A stretch of DNA of 64,000 nucleotides, taken from NCBI RefSeq assembly GCF_014643735.1, contig NZ_BMKA01000009.1, positions 1 through 64,000 of the forward strand, read 5' to 3'. The DNA comes from Neptunicoccus cionae. Its GTDB lineage: Bacteria; Pseudomonadota; Alphaproteobacteria; Rhodobacterales; Rhodobacteraceae. The notes under the pieces were generated by a model that had not been told where the DNA came from, ran no database searches, and saw nothing but the letters and a program-made list of their open reading frames with translations. Below, piece by piece: positions 16,085-23,710 of the stretch. Numbering within the stretch: position 1 is the stretch's first letter; each line of letters opens with the position of its first letter. The position numbers and the translations under genes are program-made.

Positions 16085-17173
16085 CTATTTGCCTTTCAAC
16101 CGATCAGACCGGGCCAGCATCCGCTGCATTTGCTGGCCGGTGCCGGTTGTTTGTGGCGGTGGTGCAGTTGGTTTCATATTGGCTGATTGGTGCCGACTTG
16201 TTGTCTCAGCTGGACGGTTTATCCCCATCGCTTGTCGAGTTCGAATTGCGATCACCTCGGCTCCGCTCGCGGTACCGACACCCATACGGCTGTATGCCTG
16301 TTGGCTACCACCCAATGCCCGTCCATAGGCATAAGCTCCGCCCATGCCGCTTGTAAGCGCGGGCATGACGATGTTCCCTGAGATTGCACGAACGATAAAT
16401 GGCGTGGCAATAATGAATCCCTTCGCCATCAGGACCATCATGAAAAAGGGGATTAGTGCGCCGATATTCGATGCACCTTCGGGATCACCTAGCTCGCCCA
16501 AGAGCGCACGTGACACACCCGTTATCGTCGCAAAGACGCCCGCAACAACGATAGGATACAATGCAAACGAAATGAGTGCAGATAGCCAGCGGGCGAAATA
16601 GTCTTTGGTGACCTCAAAGAGCGTCAGAAAGATCATGATGGGGGCCATGCCTATTAGTAGGGCGATCATCAGGCGGGAAGCGACGAGAATGAACGCAGCC
16701 AGGCCGCCGAGGATAGAAAGCAAAAGGACGCCGAGAATATCGAGCATCGCACCCGCCATCCAATTCAGTTCTGAACCTGCTGCGTTGAGATAATCACCTA
16801 GGGATGCGATTAGGCTGTCAAATTCTTCTGCGAATGTTCCGGACGGGCCGGGTGTGCCACCACCAACGGAGGCCACGAGTGCGCCCGCAATGCTGTCAAT
16901 GCCGTTGAGAATTGCTGTGGAAAAAGAGTTGAATTGCGTCCAGTTTAACGCAAACACCCCGACTAAAGTTATTTTCACCGCAAGCCAAAACGCCGTTCGC
17001 CCATCCATCGACCTATACTGATAGGCCATGTTGATGAACACCATGACTACCAAGATGATCGAGGCGAGGTTGATCAGAGTTCCAACAGTTGCTGCCACGG
17101 ATCCGAACTGGGTTTCGGCAGCAGTGTTCAAATAGCCTTCGGCTGTTTCCACAAAGTACGTAACGACACTCAT
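16085..17173 (-). CDS. virB6: VirB6-like polytopic inner-membrane channel protein
   Basis: A 362-residue protein with about six to eight membrane segments (for example INLASIILVVMVFINMAYQY, ILGVLLLSILGGLAAFILVA, LMIALLIGMAPIMIFLTLFE), the TrbL/VirB6 pattern, and a hydrophilic, glutamine- and proline-rich C-terminus (KPTAPPPQTTGTGQQ). VirB6 lines the early DNA path across the inner membrane. It is the last gene of the virB operon here instead of sitting between virB5 and virB8, with two small extra genes between it and virB11. Confidence 0.85.
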   Translation of the reverse strand: MSVVTYFVETAEGYLNTAAETQFGSVAATVGTLINLASIILVVMVFINMAYQYRSMDGRTAFWLAVKITLVGVFALNWTQFNSFSTAILNGIDSIAGALVASVGGGTPGPSGTFAEEFDSLIASLGDYLNAAGSELNWMAGAMLDILGVLLLSILGGLAAFILVASRLMIALLIGMAPIMIFLTLFEVTKDYFARWLSALISFALYPIVVAGVFATITGVSRALLGELGDPEGASNIGALIPFFMMVLMAKGFIIATPFIVRAISGNIVMPALTSGMGGAYAYGRALGGSQQAYSRMGVGTASGAEVIAIRTRQAMGINRPAETTSRHQSANMKPTAPPPQTTGTGQQMQRMLARSDRLKGK

Positions 17174-17183
17174 CTAGGTTTCC

Positions 17184-17588
17184 TCACCAGTTGCCTTGGT
17201 GCTCACATATTGGCTTCGCGATCTTGCGGTGTTCGTTGGCAAGATTGCGATACTCCTCCGTCCGTTCGGTCGCGCCCCAACGGTCTAAGTCGGCATAGGC
17301 TTCGAGGAACGTAGTTTCGACATTTTCCCAAGTGGGAAACCTGGTCTCACAAGAGCAGTCCCCGGATTCCGCGACAGCTTGCATGCTCTGGGCGCGATAC
17401 ATTTGCTGGATCAGCACTTTATTGTGAGCTTCACGCAAAGGGATGCGATCAACCCATTCGGGTTGGGGTGGTTGATCTGGGCAAACCCTTGGCGTCTCGC
17501 TTCCAATCGTTATCGTGACCTGAGCCGATACCGGTGTGACACTTACGAACCCAGCAATAAGAGCGGTTGTCACAAAGAAACGGATCAT
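17184..17588 (-). CDS. Exported protein of the virB operon
   Basis: A 134-residue protein with a signal peptide (MIRFFVTTALIAGFVSVTPVSAQ) and four cysteines in the mature part (VCPDQ, DCSCET, ICEHQ), suggesting two periplasmic disulfides. It is encoded between the small DUF4177-like gene (4-base overlap) and virB6, so it is probably part of the transfer machine. No family is recognised; it may stabilise VirB6 or act in pilus biogenesis. Confidence 0.75.
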   Translation of the reverse strand: MIRFFVTTALIAGFVSVTPVSAQVTITIGSETPRVCPDQPPQPEWVDRIPLREAHNKVLIQQMYRAQSMQAVAESGDCSCETRFPTWENVETTFLEAYADLDRWGATERTEEYRNLANEHRKIAKPICEHQGNW

Positions 17589-17791
17589 GCCGCTTCTCCG
17601 CTGCTCGTTGTAAGCTCAGCGATTTCGCGCTTCAGGAAAGCCGTAACGCTCCGTGAGTGCATATCGGACGGCACAACGGAAACTAGCTCGTAACCTGCTG
17701 CACCCCACTCTGCGAGTGTTGCGCGCATTTGGGCGAGACCCTTTTTGCTGGCCATATCAAAGACCAGAAATTCATGCTCAAACTGCTTCAT
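17585..17791 (-). CDS. Small DUF4177-like protein of the virB operon
   Basis: A 68-residue protein. The pattern FEHEFLVFD, LAEWGAAGYELVSVVPSD and the C-terminal FLKRE resembles DUF4177 (short alpha/beta proteins with a GWELV core and an FLKR end). It overlaps virB11 by 4 bases upstream and the exported protein by 4 bases downstream. Its role in transfer is unknown. Confidence 0.75.
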   Translation of the reverse strand: MKQFEHEFLVFDMASKKGLAQMRATLAEWGAAGYELVSVVPSDMHSRSVTAFLKREIAELTTSSGEAA

Positions 17792-18774
17792 GTTTTGTCT
17801 CCTTCTTCAGGCGTTCCGGGTAGGTAAAACTCCGTAATCCCGCGATCACCTTTATGGCGACCTGCTTGAATGATTACATCAATCGAGCTTTCGATATATT
17901 GTATCATGTCCCTGTAAGTCATTGGCACATCAGTTTTAAGTGCGGCAATTGCTAAGCGCTGAACCGCCAGTTGAGGGGTTTCTGCATGAAGCGTCGTCAT
18001 TGACCCGCCGTGACCGGTGTTGATTGCTTCTAGGAACGTCATGGCTTCCTGGCCACGCACCTCTCCCAACACAATCCGGTCAGGCCGCATCCGAAGGGTT
18101 GAGGTGAGCAACGTGTCCGCCGATTGTGCTGGAACGTCTCGGTTTGAAATCAGCGTGACCGCATTAGGCTGCGATGGCAGCAATTCGGCAGCTTCTTCGA
18201 TAGTAATTATCCGCTCGTCGTCTGGCACGTAAGCGAGGATCTTCCGCGCGGCGACGGTTTTCCCCGTGGAAGTGCCGCCCGATACGATCATGTTCAGCTT
18301 GTTTTCCACACAGAATTGCACGGCAGCGTAAATGTCGCCGCCTTTTACGACTTCTCGCAATTCACGGTTTCTGGTCTGCCGATCCACTTCCAAACTGCGT
18401 TCTGCGCCATAGAGAAACTTGAGTTCAATGTCGTCCAGCGACAGGGTGGAAAAGAAGCGCAGAGCGATAGAGTATCCATCCCTCACAGCAGGCGGTTGGA
18501 TCACCTGTGCGCGAATTGGACGCCCGCGATAAGTCACGCTTACAGAGACAATCGGTTTGTCTTTACTCATCGTCGTGCTGGCGGCAGATGCAATCTGGTT
18601 TGAGAGGTCTCTGATTTCCGTCTGGGTAAGAACGGTTTCAAGACGACTCATGAAGTGGTCGCCGTGAAATTCGCCCCACACAGTGCCATCAGGATTGACG
18701 CAAATTTCAATCACATCATCCCGCTTGGCGTCCGGAAGCTTGTCCAGGCTTTGTTGGAGATAGTTTGATGCCAC
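17788..18774 (-). CDS. virB11: VirB11-family secretion ATPase
   Basis: A 328-residue hexameric ATPase of the VirB11/GspE class. Walker A GGTSTGKT (166-173, with ST where GS is common), an Asp box in the TIEEAAEL segment, Walker B RIVLGEVRG and His box GHGGSMTTLHAE. It energises pilus assembly and substrate transfer at the cytoplasmic face. The start follows directly after the virB10 stop. Confidence 0.93.
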   Translation of the reverse strand: MASNYLQQSLDKLPDAKRDDVIEICVNPDGTVWGEFHGDHFMSRLETVLTQTEIRDLSNQIASAASTTMSKDKPIVSVSVTYRGRPIRAQVIQPPAVRDGYSIALRFFSTLSLDDIELKFLYGAERSLEVDRQTRNRELREVVKGGDIYAAVQFCVENKLNMIVSGGTSTGKTVAARKILAYVPDDERIITIEEAAELLPSQPNAVTLISNRDVPAQSADTLLTSTLRMRPDRIVLGEVRGQEAMTFLEAINTGHGGSMTTLHAETPQLAVQRLAIAALKTDVPMTYRDMIQYIESSIDVIIQAGRHKGDRGITEFYLPGTPEEGDKT

Positions 18775-20112
18775 TTAGAAAATCTCCAAATCGCGATCAA
18801 CCATGACTGTGATGCGCGAAGCCTGATCCACATAGATCACAGGGCCAAGGGCGAGATAATCGCCAATCACGCTATCCGTTGCATCGGCAAGATCGTCACC
18901 GACGTCTTCCAACACCTCGGCAGAGGTTTCGTCTTCAACCTGCGCTGCCGCCGCGCCCGGTAGGGCGCTTATCAGTGAAATTAGTGCCGCCGAACCGAAG
19001 CGTTCGCTAAACCGAGTATCCACGAAGCCGGTTGCGCCGGACCGGCCGAGCTCATCACCGCCGAATGCGCTAATCACTACCGTCTGGTTGTTTGGCATGA
19101 TGATCCGGTCCCATGCGATGGTGACACGTTTTTGCGCAATCTCAGCACCTGATTGGTATCGACCGATCAGCCGTGACCCGCGCGGGATCAAGACCCTAGA
19201 TCCATCATACGAGTGAACATCCTCAGAAATGATTGCGCGCACAGCGCCGGGAAGGGAGCTGTCCAATGCCGTTTCTGTCACCGCTTGGATCATCGTGCCT
19301 TGGACGACTGTGTTTGACGGGTTGGCGATTACTTCAGCTTGAGTGACGGGTGACGGCAATGCCCCGTTAACAACGAAGTCCTGCACTCGGCTGAGCGTTC
19401 TTTCTGTCAATTCAGACGAGCCATCAGCACCAGTACCACCTCCGAAGGCGATGGTAGGTGATTCAATTCGAGCCTGTTGAAATGCCATTTCGGCTTGGCG
19501 GCGTCTTTCTAGTTCTGCGAGGCGGCGCGCTTCAACGTCGTCCATAGTCGATGGTATCGGGGCAGGGGTGGGAGCCTGCAGTTGAGCAAGCTCAAGGTCC
19601 ATGCGAAGTTTTTCCAATTCGCGATCCCGCTCAGCGAGCGCATCTTGGAATTGCTGTTGGGCGGCTTCTGAAGATTGTTGTAAAGCTGCGATCTGTTCGG
19701 ACAAAGCCTGCATAGCCTCTGCTGCCGCCGTGTTGTCTTCGGCTTCAGGCTCCGGTGCGTTCTTGATAGCTTCGATCTGGGCTTGCAGTGCCGCCAGTTG
19801 TGCCAACAGATCTGCATTGGGTTCAACTTGTGTTTCAACAATCTGAATCTCTGGCTCAGGCGGCGGCGGCGGGACGAATGGGTCAATCTCGCCAAATCCT
19901 TGACCTTCTGTCTGAAATTCTTCGGGTTGTGCCGTGGATAACGATGCTTCTCCGTCCCCCTGCAAGCTCAGGTAAGTGAAACCACCCAAGAGGGCGATAC
20001 CTGCTGCGCCAGCCGCGGCCATGGCAAGTGACGGTTTCTTTTTAGCCGCAGCGGCGGAACTGCCGCCTTCCAAGGCCGCCAGCCGTTTTTCAAGATCGTT
20101 TGTGTCGCTCAT
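18775..20112 (-). CDS. virB10: VirB10-like transperiplasmic core protein
   Basis: A 445-residue protein with a cytoplasmic N-terminus, a membrane segment (SLAMAAAGAAGIALLGGFTYLSL, about 28-50), a proline/glutamate-rich stretch and coiled-coil-like repeats (about 90-200), and the conserved VirB10/TrbI beta-barrel C-terminus (VVQGTMIQAVTETALDSSLPG, HSYDGSRVLIPRGSRLIGRY, RIIMPN). It links inner and outer membrane parts of the channel. The start at 20112 overlaps the virB9 stop (ATGA). Confidence 0.92.
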   Translation of the reverse strand: MSDTNDLEKRLAALEGGSSAAAAKKKPSLAMAAAGAAGIALLGGFTYLSLQGDGEASLSTAQPEEFQTEGQGFGEIDPFVPPPPPEPEIQIVETQVEPNADLLAQLAALQAQIEAIKNAPEPEAEDNTAAAEAMQALSEQIAALQQSSEAAQQQFQDALAERDRELEKLRMDLELAQLQAPTPAPIPSTMDDVEARRLAELERRRQAEMAFQQARIESPTIAFGGGTGADGSSELTERTLSRVQDFVVNGALPSPVTQAEVIANPSNTVVQGTMIQAVTETALDSSLPGAVRAIISEDVHSYDGSRVLIPRGSRLIGRYQSGAEIAQKRVTIAWDRIIMPNNQTVVISAFGGDELGRSGATGFVDTRFSERFGSAALISLISALPGAAAAQVEDETSAEVLEDVGDDLADATDSVIGDYLALGPVIYVDQASRITVMVDRDLEIF

Positions 20113-20813
20113 GATCCTGAGCCTCCTGCTGTGGCTTGAATGCAAACGACTTCATCACCGAGGCGAAGAACCCATTGCCGACTGACACCCGAAACGCGCA
20201 TTAAACCGTGTTCAACCTGCTGGCTGTTGACCGTCCGTTCATTGCTGCCTGTCGCCCGGAAAATGGCCGGGACCGGTGCGCCGCGCGCAAACCGGAAATA
20301 AGTAAACGTCCCATCATCCCAAACAGATGTTGGCGTGAACTCTTTTCTGTCACTGACTGCGTAATTGTAATTCGCTGCCTGTTGAGCGACTGTATTCCTG
20401 CCCGTTGCGTTGTCTTGAGGATACCGAAACTGCACCACGTAATAGGTCGGTGATGAGTTCTCTTGGACATTGAAATAGTAGCTGCGACGGTTCGTGTAGA
20501 CAGTAATATTCGTGTGAACCCGGCGAGCGTTTGGTTTGACAGCGAAAGCACGGCCACCGGGAACACCATCGAGCTGGAAGCCTTCGGTATCACCGGCAAT
20601 GATTGAGCGAATTGTTTCGCCTTGCCCAAATTCTATGGACGTTACGTGGGTCAAGCTGACGCTTAGACGGTATACCTGACCTTCCTGATAGGTCGCGATG
20701 CGAACACGGCGATCATTGCCCCCAGCACGAGGAATGGCTTCTGCAAACACGGGTTCCGCCGCAAGGGCCAGAACCAGAACCAGAGACAGAATGATTGATT
20801 TTATTGCCTTCAT
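20109..20813 (-). CDS. virB9: VirB9-like outer-membrane core protein
   Basis: A 234-residue protein with a signal peptide (KAIKSIILSLVLVLALAAEPVFA) and the VirB9/CagX pattern: YQEGQVYRLSVSLTHVTSIEF near the N-terminus and FTPTSVWDDGTFTYFRF, a hallmark of the C-terminal domain. It makes the outer-membrane ring with VirB7 and VirB10. The start at 20813 is chosen for the signal peptide; it lies one base after virB8. Confidence 0.92.
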   Translation of the reverse strand: MKAIKSIILSLVLVLALAAEPVFAEAIPRAGGNDRRVRIATYQEGQVYRLSVSLTHVTSIEFGQGETIRSIIAGDTEGFQLDGVPGGRAFAVKPNARRVHTNITVYTNRRSYYFNVQENSSPTYYVVQFRYPQDNATGRNTVAQQAANYNYAVSDRKEFTPTSVWDDGTFTYFRFARGAPVPAIFRATGSNERTVNSQQVEHGLMRVSGVSRQWVLRLGDEVVCIQATAGGSGS

Positions 20814-20814
20814 G

Positions 20815-21468
20815 TCAATTTTCCAATCTGTCTGAGCGGATGGCATATTCAATGACTGTGAAACCGAAGGGGTTGCTCCATACATCATCAATCGAGCGAC
20901 GTTCTTCAGGCCGGAACTCGAAAAGCAATGTCGCGGTGAAAAGCCCGGCCTGAACACCTTGAGGCGAGGTCAAACGCTTGCGCATACGAACCTGAGCGCG
21001 GTTCGAGCCGATTCGGTTGATGCTGAGAATTTCCACATCAAGACGACTATTCTGGCCGTACACTGTTGGCGGATAGTTCGAGTTGGCACTATCCCAGAGG
21101 GAGCGCATGGAGGCTTCGGCCGCACGATCCGAGCGTTCAAGGATGCTGCGGACACGCAGATCGTTGTCGAGCTGGTTGTATGTTTCCCTATCGGTCACAT
21201 ACCGGAACACAACCGACTCAATGACGGCTTGATTTTCTGTCACGCGAACAGCACCAACCGATGCGTTGGGGAGCGCCATCCCTGTTTCTGGATTATAAGG
21301 CACAACAACCGGGTCAGGGTCTACATCGAGGATCGCCACAGCCGCAGCCGCAAGGCACCCTAAAACGCCAAACGCCAATCCCGAAAGCCCCAGCTTTTGC
21401 CAAAACTGTTCACGTCGTCGAGCGCCGTAAATCAGTTCTTCCTCAATGATTTCCTGTTCAATCGTCAC
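20815..21468 (-). CDS. virB8: VirB8-like inner-membrane assembly protein
   Basis: A 217-residue bitopic protein: cytoplasmic N-terminus, one membrane helix (LSGLAFGVLGCLAAAAVAIL), then a periplasmic NTF2-like domain (ETYNQLDNDLRV, NRIGSNRAQVRMRKRL, NPFGFTVIEY), the last being the conserved NP-x-G-xxV segment of the family. It nucleates assembly of the secretion complex. Confidence 0.9.
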   Translation of the reverse strand: MTIEQEIIEEELIYGARRREQFWQKLGLSGLAFGVLGCLAAAAVAILDVDPDPVVVPYNPETGMALPNASVGAVRVTENQAVIESVVFRYVTDRETYNQLDNDLRVRSILERSDRAAEASMRSLWDSANSNYPPTVYGQNSRLDVEILSINRIGSNRAQVRMRKRLTSPQGVQAGLFTATLLFEFRPEERRSIDDVWSNPFGFTVIEYAIRSDRLEN

Positions 21469-21483
21469 GTCATTATCCCTTGA

Positions 21484-22326
21484 TTAGTCAGCCGAAAGGG
21501 TCGGCAATGTGAAGTCCATGAATTGCTGTTCTTCTGCCAATGTTGCGGCGTCGAGCACACCGGCTTGACCTGTCCCAACGGTTTGCACGGCTTCCAACTG
21601 CCATTGGGCCACGAGAGCGATTGCCAGTTCAGCAGTGACGCGGGTGTTCAGATCAACGCTGTCTTTCAGCTCTTCCATATCGCCAATCATGCCAACGAGA
21701 CGATCAACCCGTTCGAGGGACTGACCGGCTTCCTCATAGCTGTTTTGGGCGGCGGCAGACATCATCGCACCTGTCGTGGCCTGCTGCGCGGTGCGTTCAG
21801 CGCCAGCAGCACCGCTATTTGCCATTTCCGACAATGTATCCTCATTGAAACCGGCTTCTTCCAACACGCGCGTCATTTGGGTTTGAATGCCCGATGCACC
21901 ATTTCCCGCAAGCTGCGACCAGTCGCCGTTCTTGATCGCTTCAATGGTCGAGAGAATATCACCAAACTCCTGATCCAAAATGCCGTTCAGTTCTTCCTCA
22001 AACTGCGTTGTGATGATTTCAGGCAGTTCCATGAGGCCCGTCAGGGCGGCATAGGTCTCTTGAAGCTGGGCGTATTGTTCGCGCAGCGTATCAAGCTGGG
22101 CCAGCGCTTGTTGAAGCTGCTCGTTTTGCAACACCTCATCTTCGATCATCTGCCGAAGTTGCTGGATTTCCTGCGCGATGTTCTGGGTATCGACAGTTGG
22201 GACACCCTGAGCATACGCTGCGCCGCCCCCAAGTAGGCTGGGCGCAGCTACAAACCCGATTGCACCGAGAACGGTGGCTGAGATGGTGGAGCGCATGAAC
22301 ACCCGTGTTTTGACGAATTTTTCCAT
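21484..22326 (-). CDS. virB5: VirB5-like minor pilin / pilus tip protein
   Basis: A 280-residue exported protein: signal peptide ending AAYAQ, then QGVPTVDTQNIAQEIQQL, the typical VirB5/TrbJ start (GxPxxD and a helix rich in Q), then long alpha-helical coiled-coil segments. The C-terminus ends FMDFTLPTLSAD. GGAGG lies 10 bases before the ATG and the start overlaps the preceding stop (TAATG). Its N- and C-terminal motifs are repeated in the adjacent lytic transglycosylase. Confidence 0.87.
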   Translation of the reverse strand: MEKFVKTRVFMRSTISATVLGAIGFVAAPSLLGGGAAYAQGVPTVDTQNIAQEIQQLRQMIEDEVLQNEQLQQALAQLDTLREQYAQLQETYAALTGLMELPEIITTQFEEELNGILDQEFGDILSTIEAIKNGDWSQLAGNGASGIQTQMTRVLEEAGFNEDTLSEMANSGAAGAERTAQQATTGAMMSAAAQNSYEEAGQSLERVDRLVGMIGDMEELKDSVDLNTRVTAELAIALVAQWQLEAVQTVGTGQAGVLDAATLAEEQQFMDFTLPTLSAD

Positions 22327-23471
22327 TAGTCGAGTTCCTCCAATGTGAAGTCCATAAATTCCGATTCCTTGAGTTGTGCAGCTGCCATCGCCAGTTCTGC
22401 GTCACTCAAAGGCCGAGTGCGTGCAGCTTTCAGGCGTGTCAGCACCGCAACGAGGCGGACCAGTTCTGCCCGCGCATATGAGTTGAGAGCCATCGCCTCT
22501 TGAATGTCCTGCGTCTGCCCGATCCGGCGAACGATGTTCTGGACATGCAAGGCCGCTGCTTCGACATTCTGCATTGAGCTGTTGCCATAGAAGCTGGCAC
22601 CGGCCCCAGAGATTGACAGATTCGAATTTGCAAGAAGGGCAGGGTCAATGGTCCCAAGTGCGTCGATACCGCCCACACGGGTCAGATATTCATTGTATTT
22701 GCGCGGGATCACTTGCACGTAGTGCTGTGTTTCCTGAAATGGGGGAACGCCGCCATAATTCTGGACGTTGCCTGGTCCGGCGTTATAGGCCGCGAGCGCG
22801 TGAATGATGTTGCCATCAAACATACGCAGCATTTGCGCCAGATACCGTGCTCCACCTTCGACCTGCAAATACGGGCTGTCGTAAAAGGCCGGGTAAATGC
22901 CAAGATCGCCCGCCGTTCCGGGCATGATCTGCGTCAGGCCGAAAGCACCTACCGGCGAACGAGCACCGATAGTAAAGCGGCTTTCTTGCCAGATGAGAGC
23001 TTGCAGAAGGCAGCGCCATTGAAGGACCGATAAACCGGCGCTTCCAACACCACTCAAACCGTGGGTCTCCAGTGCTACGCGAATGATGAGTTGTTCAATG
23101 TTCTGGTTTGCATCACCGAACATCTGATCCCCGGCTGGATTGTTATCGACCGCCGCATACAGCGTATCCGCCGATTGTTCAGGCAATTCACCATCTTCGA
23201 GACCAGTGACCATTGCAGGGATGTCTTGCCCACCAAAACTGGATTGCGCATCCAAAATCTGTTGAAGAACCGAAAGCTGTTCTTCCTCGATTTCCGCAAT
23301 AGCCTCAGCAGTCGATAAACGTTCACGTTGGGTAGCAAGGTCTTCTTCACGATGAGCGTTCGCGGCTTGGTTTCTAATAGCCAAACCCCCATCCACGGTA
23401 GGTACGCCTTGACCCACCGAGGACGTGGCCCAGATCAGGCCAATCGCTGTGTATGTGAGGGCTCTACGCAT
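22326..23471 (-). CDS. Lytic transglycosylase embedded in a VirB5-like frame
   Basis: A 381-residue exported protein. The centre (about 150-270) is a soluble lytic transglycosylase domain: IWQESRF with the catalytic glutamate, GLTQIMPGTA, and ALAAYNAGPGNV. The ends do not belong to that family: after the signal peptide come QGVPTVD and a Q/E-rich helix, and the last residues are EFMDFTLEELD; both closely echo VirB5 next door (QGVPTVD and QFMDFTLPTL). It may act at the pilus tip or channel while opening peptidoglycan locally. It is distinct from the VirB1-like enzyme at the head of the operon. Confidence 0.85.
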   Translation of the reverse strand: MRRALTYTAIGLIWATSSVGQGVPTVDGGLAIRNQAANAHREEDLATQRERLSTAEAIAEIEEEQLSVLQQILDAQSSFGGQDIPAMVTGLEDGELPEQSADTLYAAVDNNPAGDQMFGDANQNIEQLIIRVALETHGLSGVGSAGLSVLQWRCLLQALIWQESRFTIGARSPVGAFGLTQIMPGTAGDLGIYPAFYDSPYLQVEGGARYLAQMLRMFDGNIIHALAAYNAGPGNVQNYGGVPPFQETQHYVQVIPRKYNEYLTRVGGIDALGTIDPALLANSNLSISGAGASFYGNSSMQNVEAAALHVQNIVRRIGQTQDIQEAMALNSYARAELVRLVAVLTRLKAARTRPLSDAELAMAAAQLKESEFMDFTLEELD

Positions 23472-23710
23472 TACTGTCCCCGAGGGCCCGCAGGAGCGGC
23501 GAGGGCCTCGAATGTGCAGTTCTTCATGGGAGCATTGCGCGTCGAAACTGTTGCGTTTGACTGCGCTGCAAAGCTAAGCGATTCAGACGTCAAATCGTGT
23601 TTGGCTCGGGTTGTGGAGCCGCCATCAAAGCAGTTAGCCTTCGGTCCCTGATAGTTTGTGCAGGCACTCAGAGCGAGTACGCCCAAAAGAGCAGTTATTG
23701 TCAGTTTCAT
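23471..23710 (-). CDS. virB7: VirB7-like lipoprotein
   Basis: A 79-residue lipoprotein: MKLTITALLGVLALSAC with lipobox LSAC (C17), then a short polar mature part with two further cysteines. VirB7 anchors the outer-membrane ring through VirB9. It overlaps virB4 by 4 bases upstream and the transglycosylase gene by one base downstream. Confidence 0.8.
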   Translation of the reverse strand: MKLTITALLGVLALSACTNYQGPKANCFDGGSTTRAKHDLTSESLSFAAQSNATVSTRNAPMKNCTFEALAAPAGPRGQ

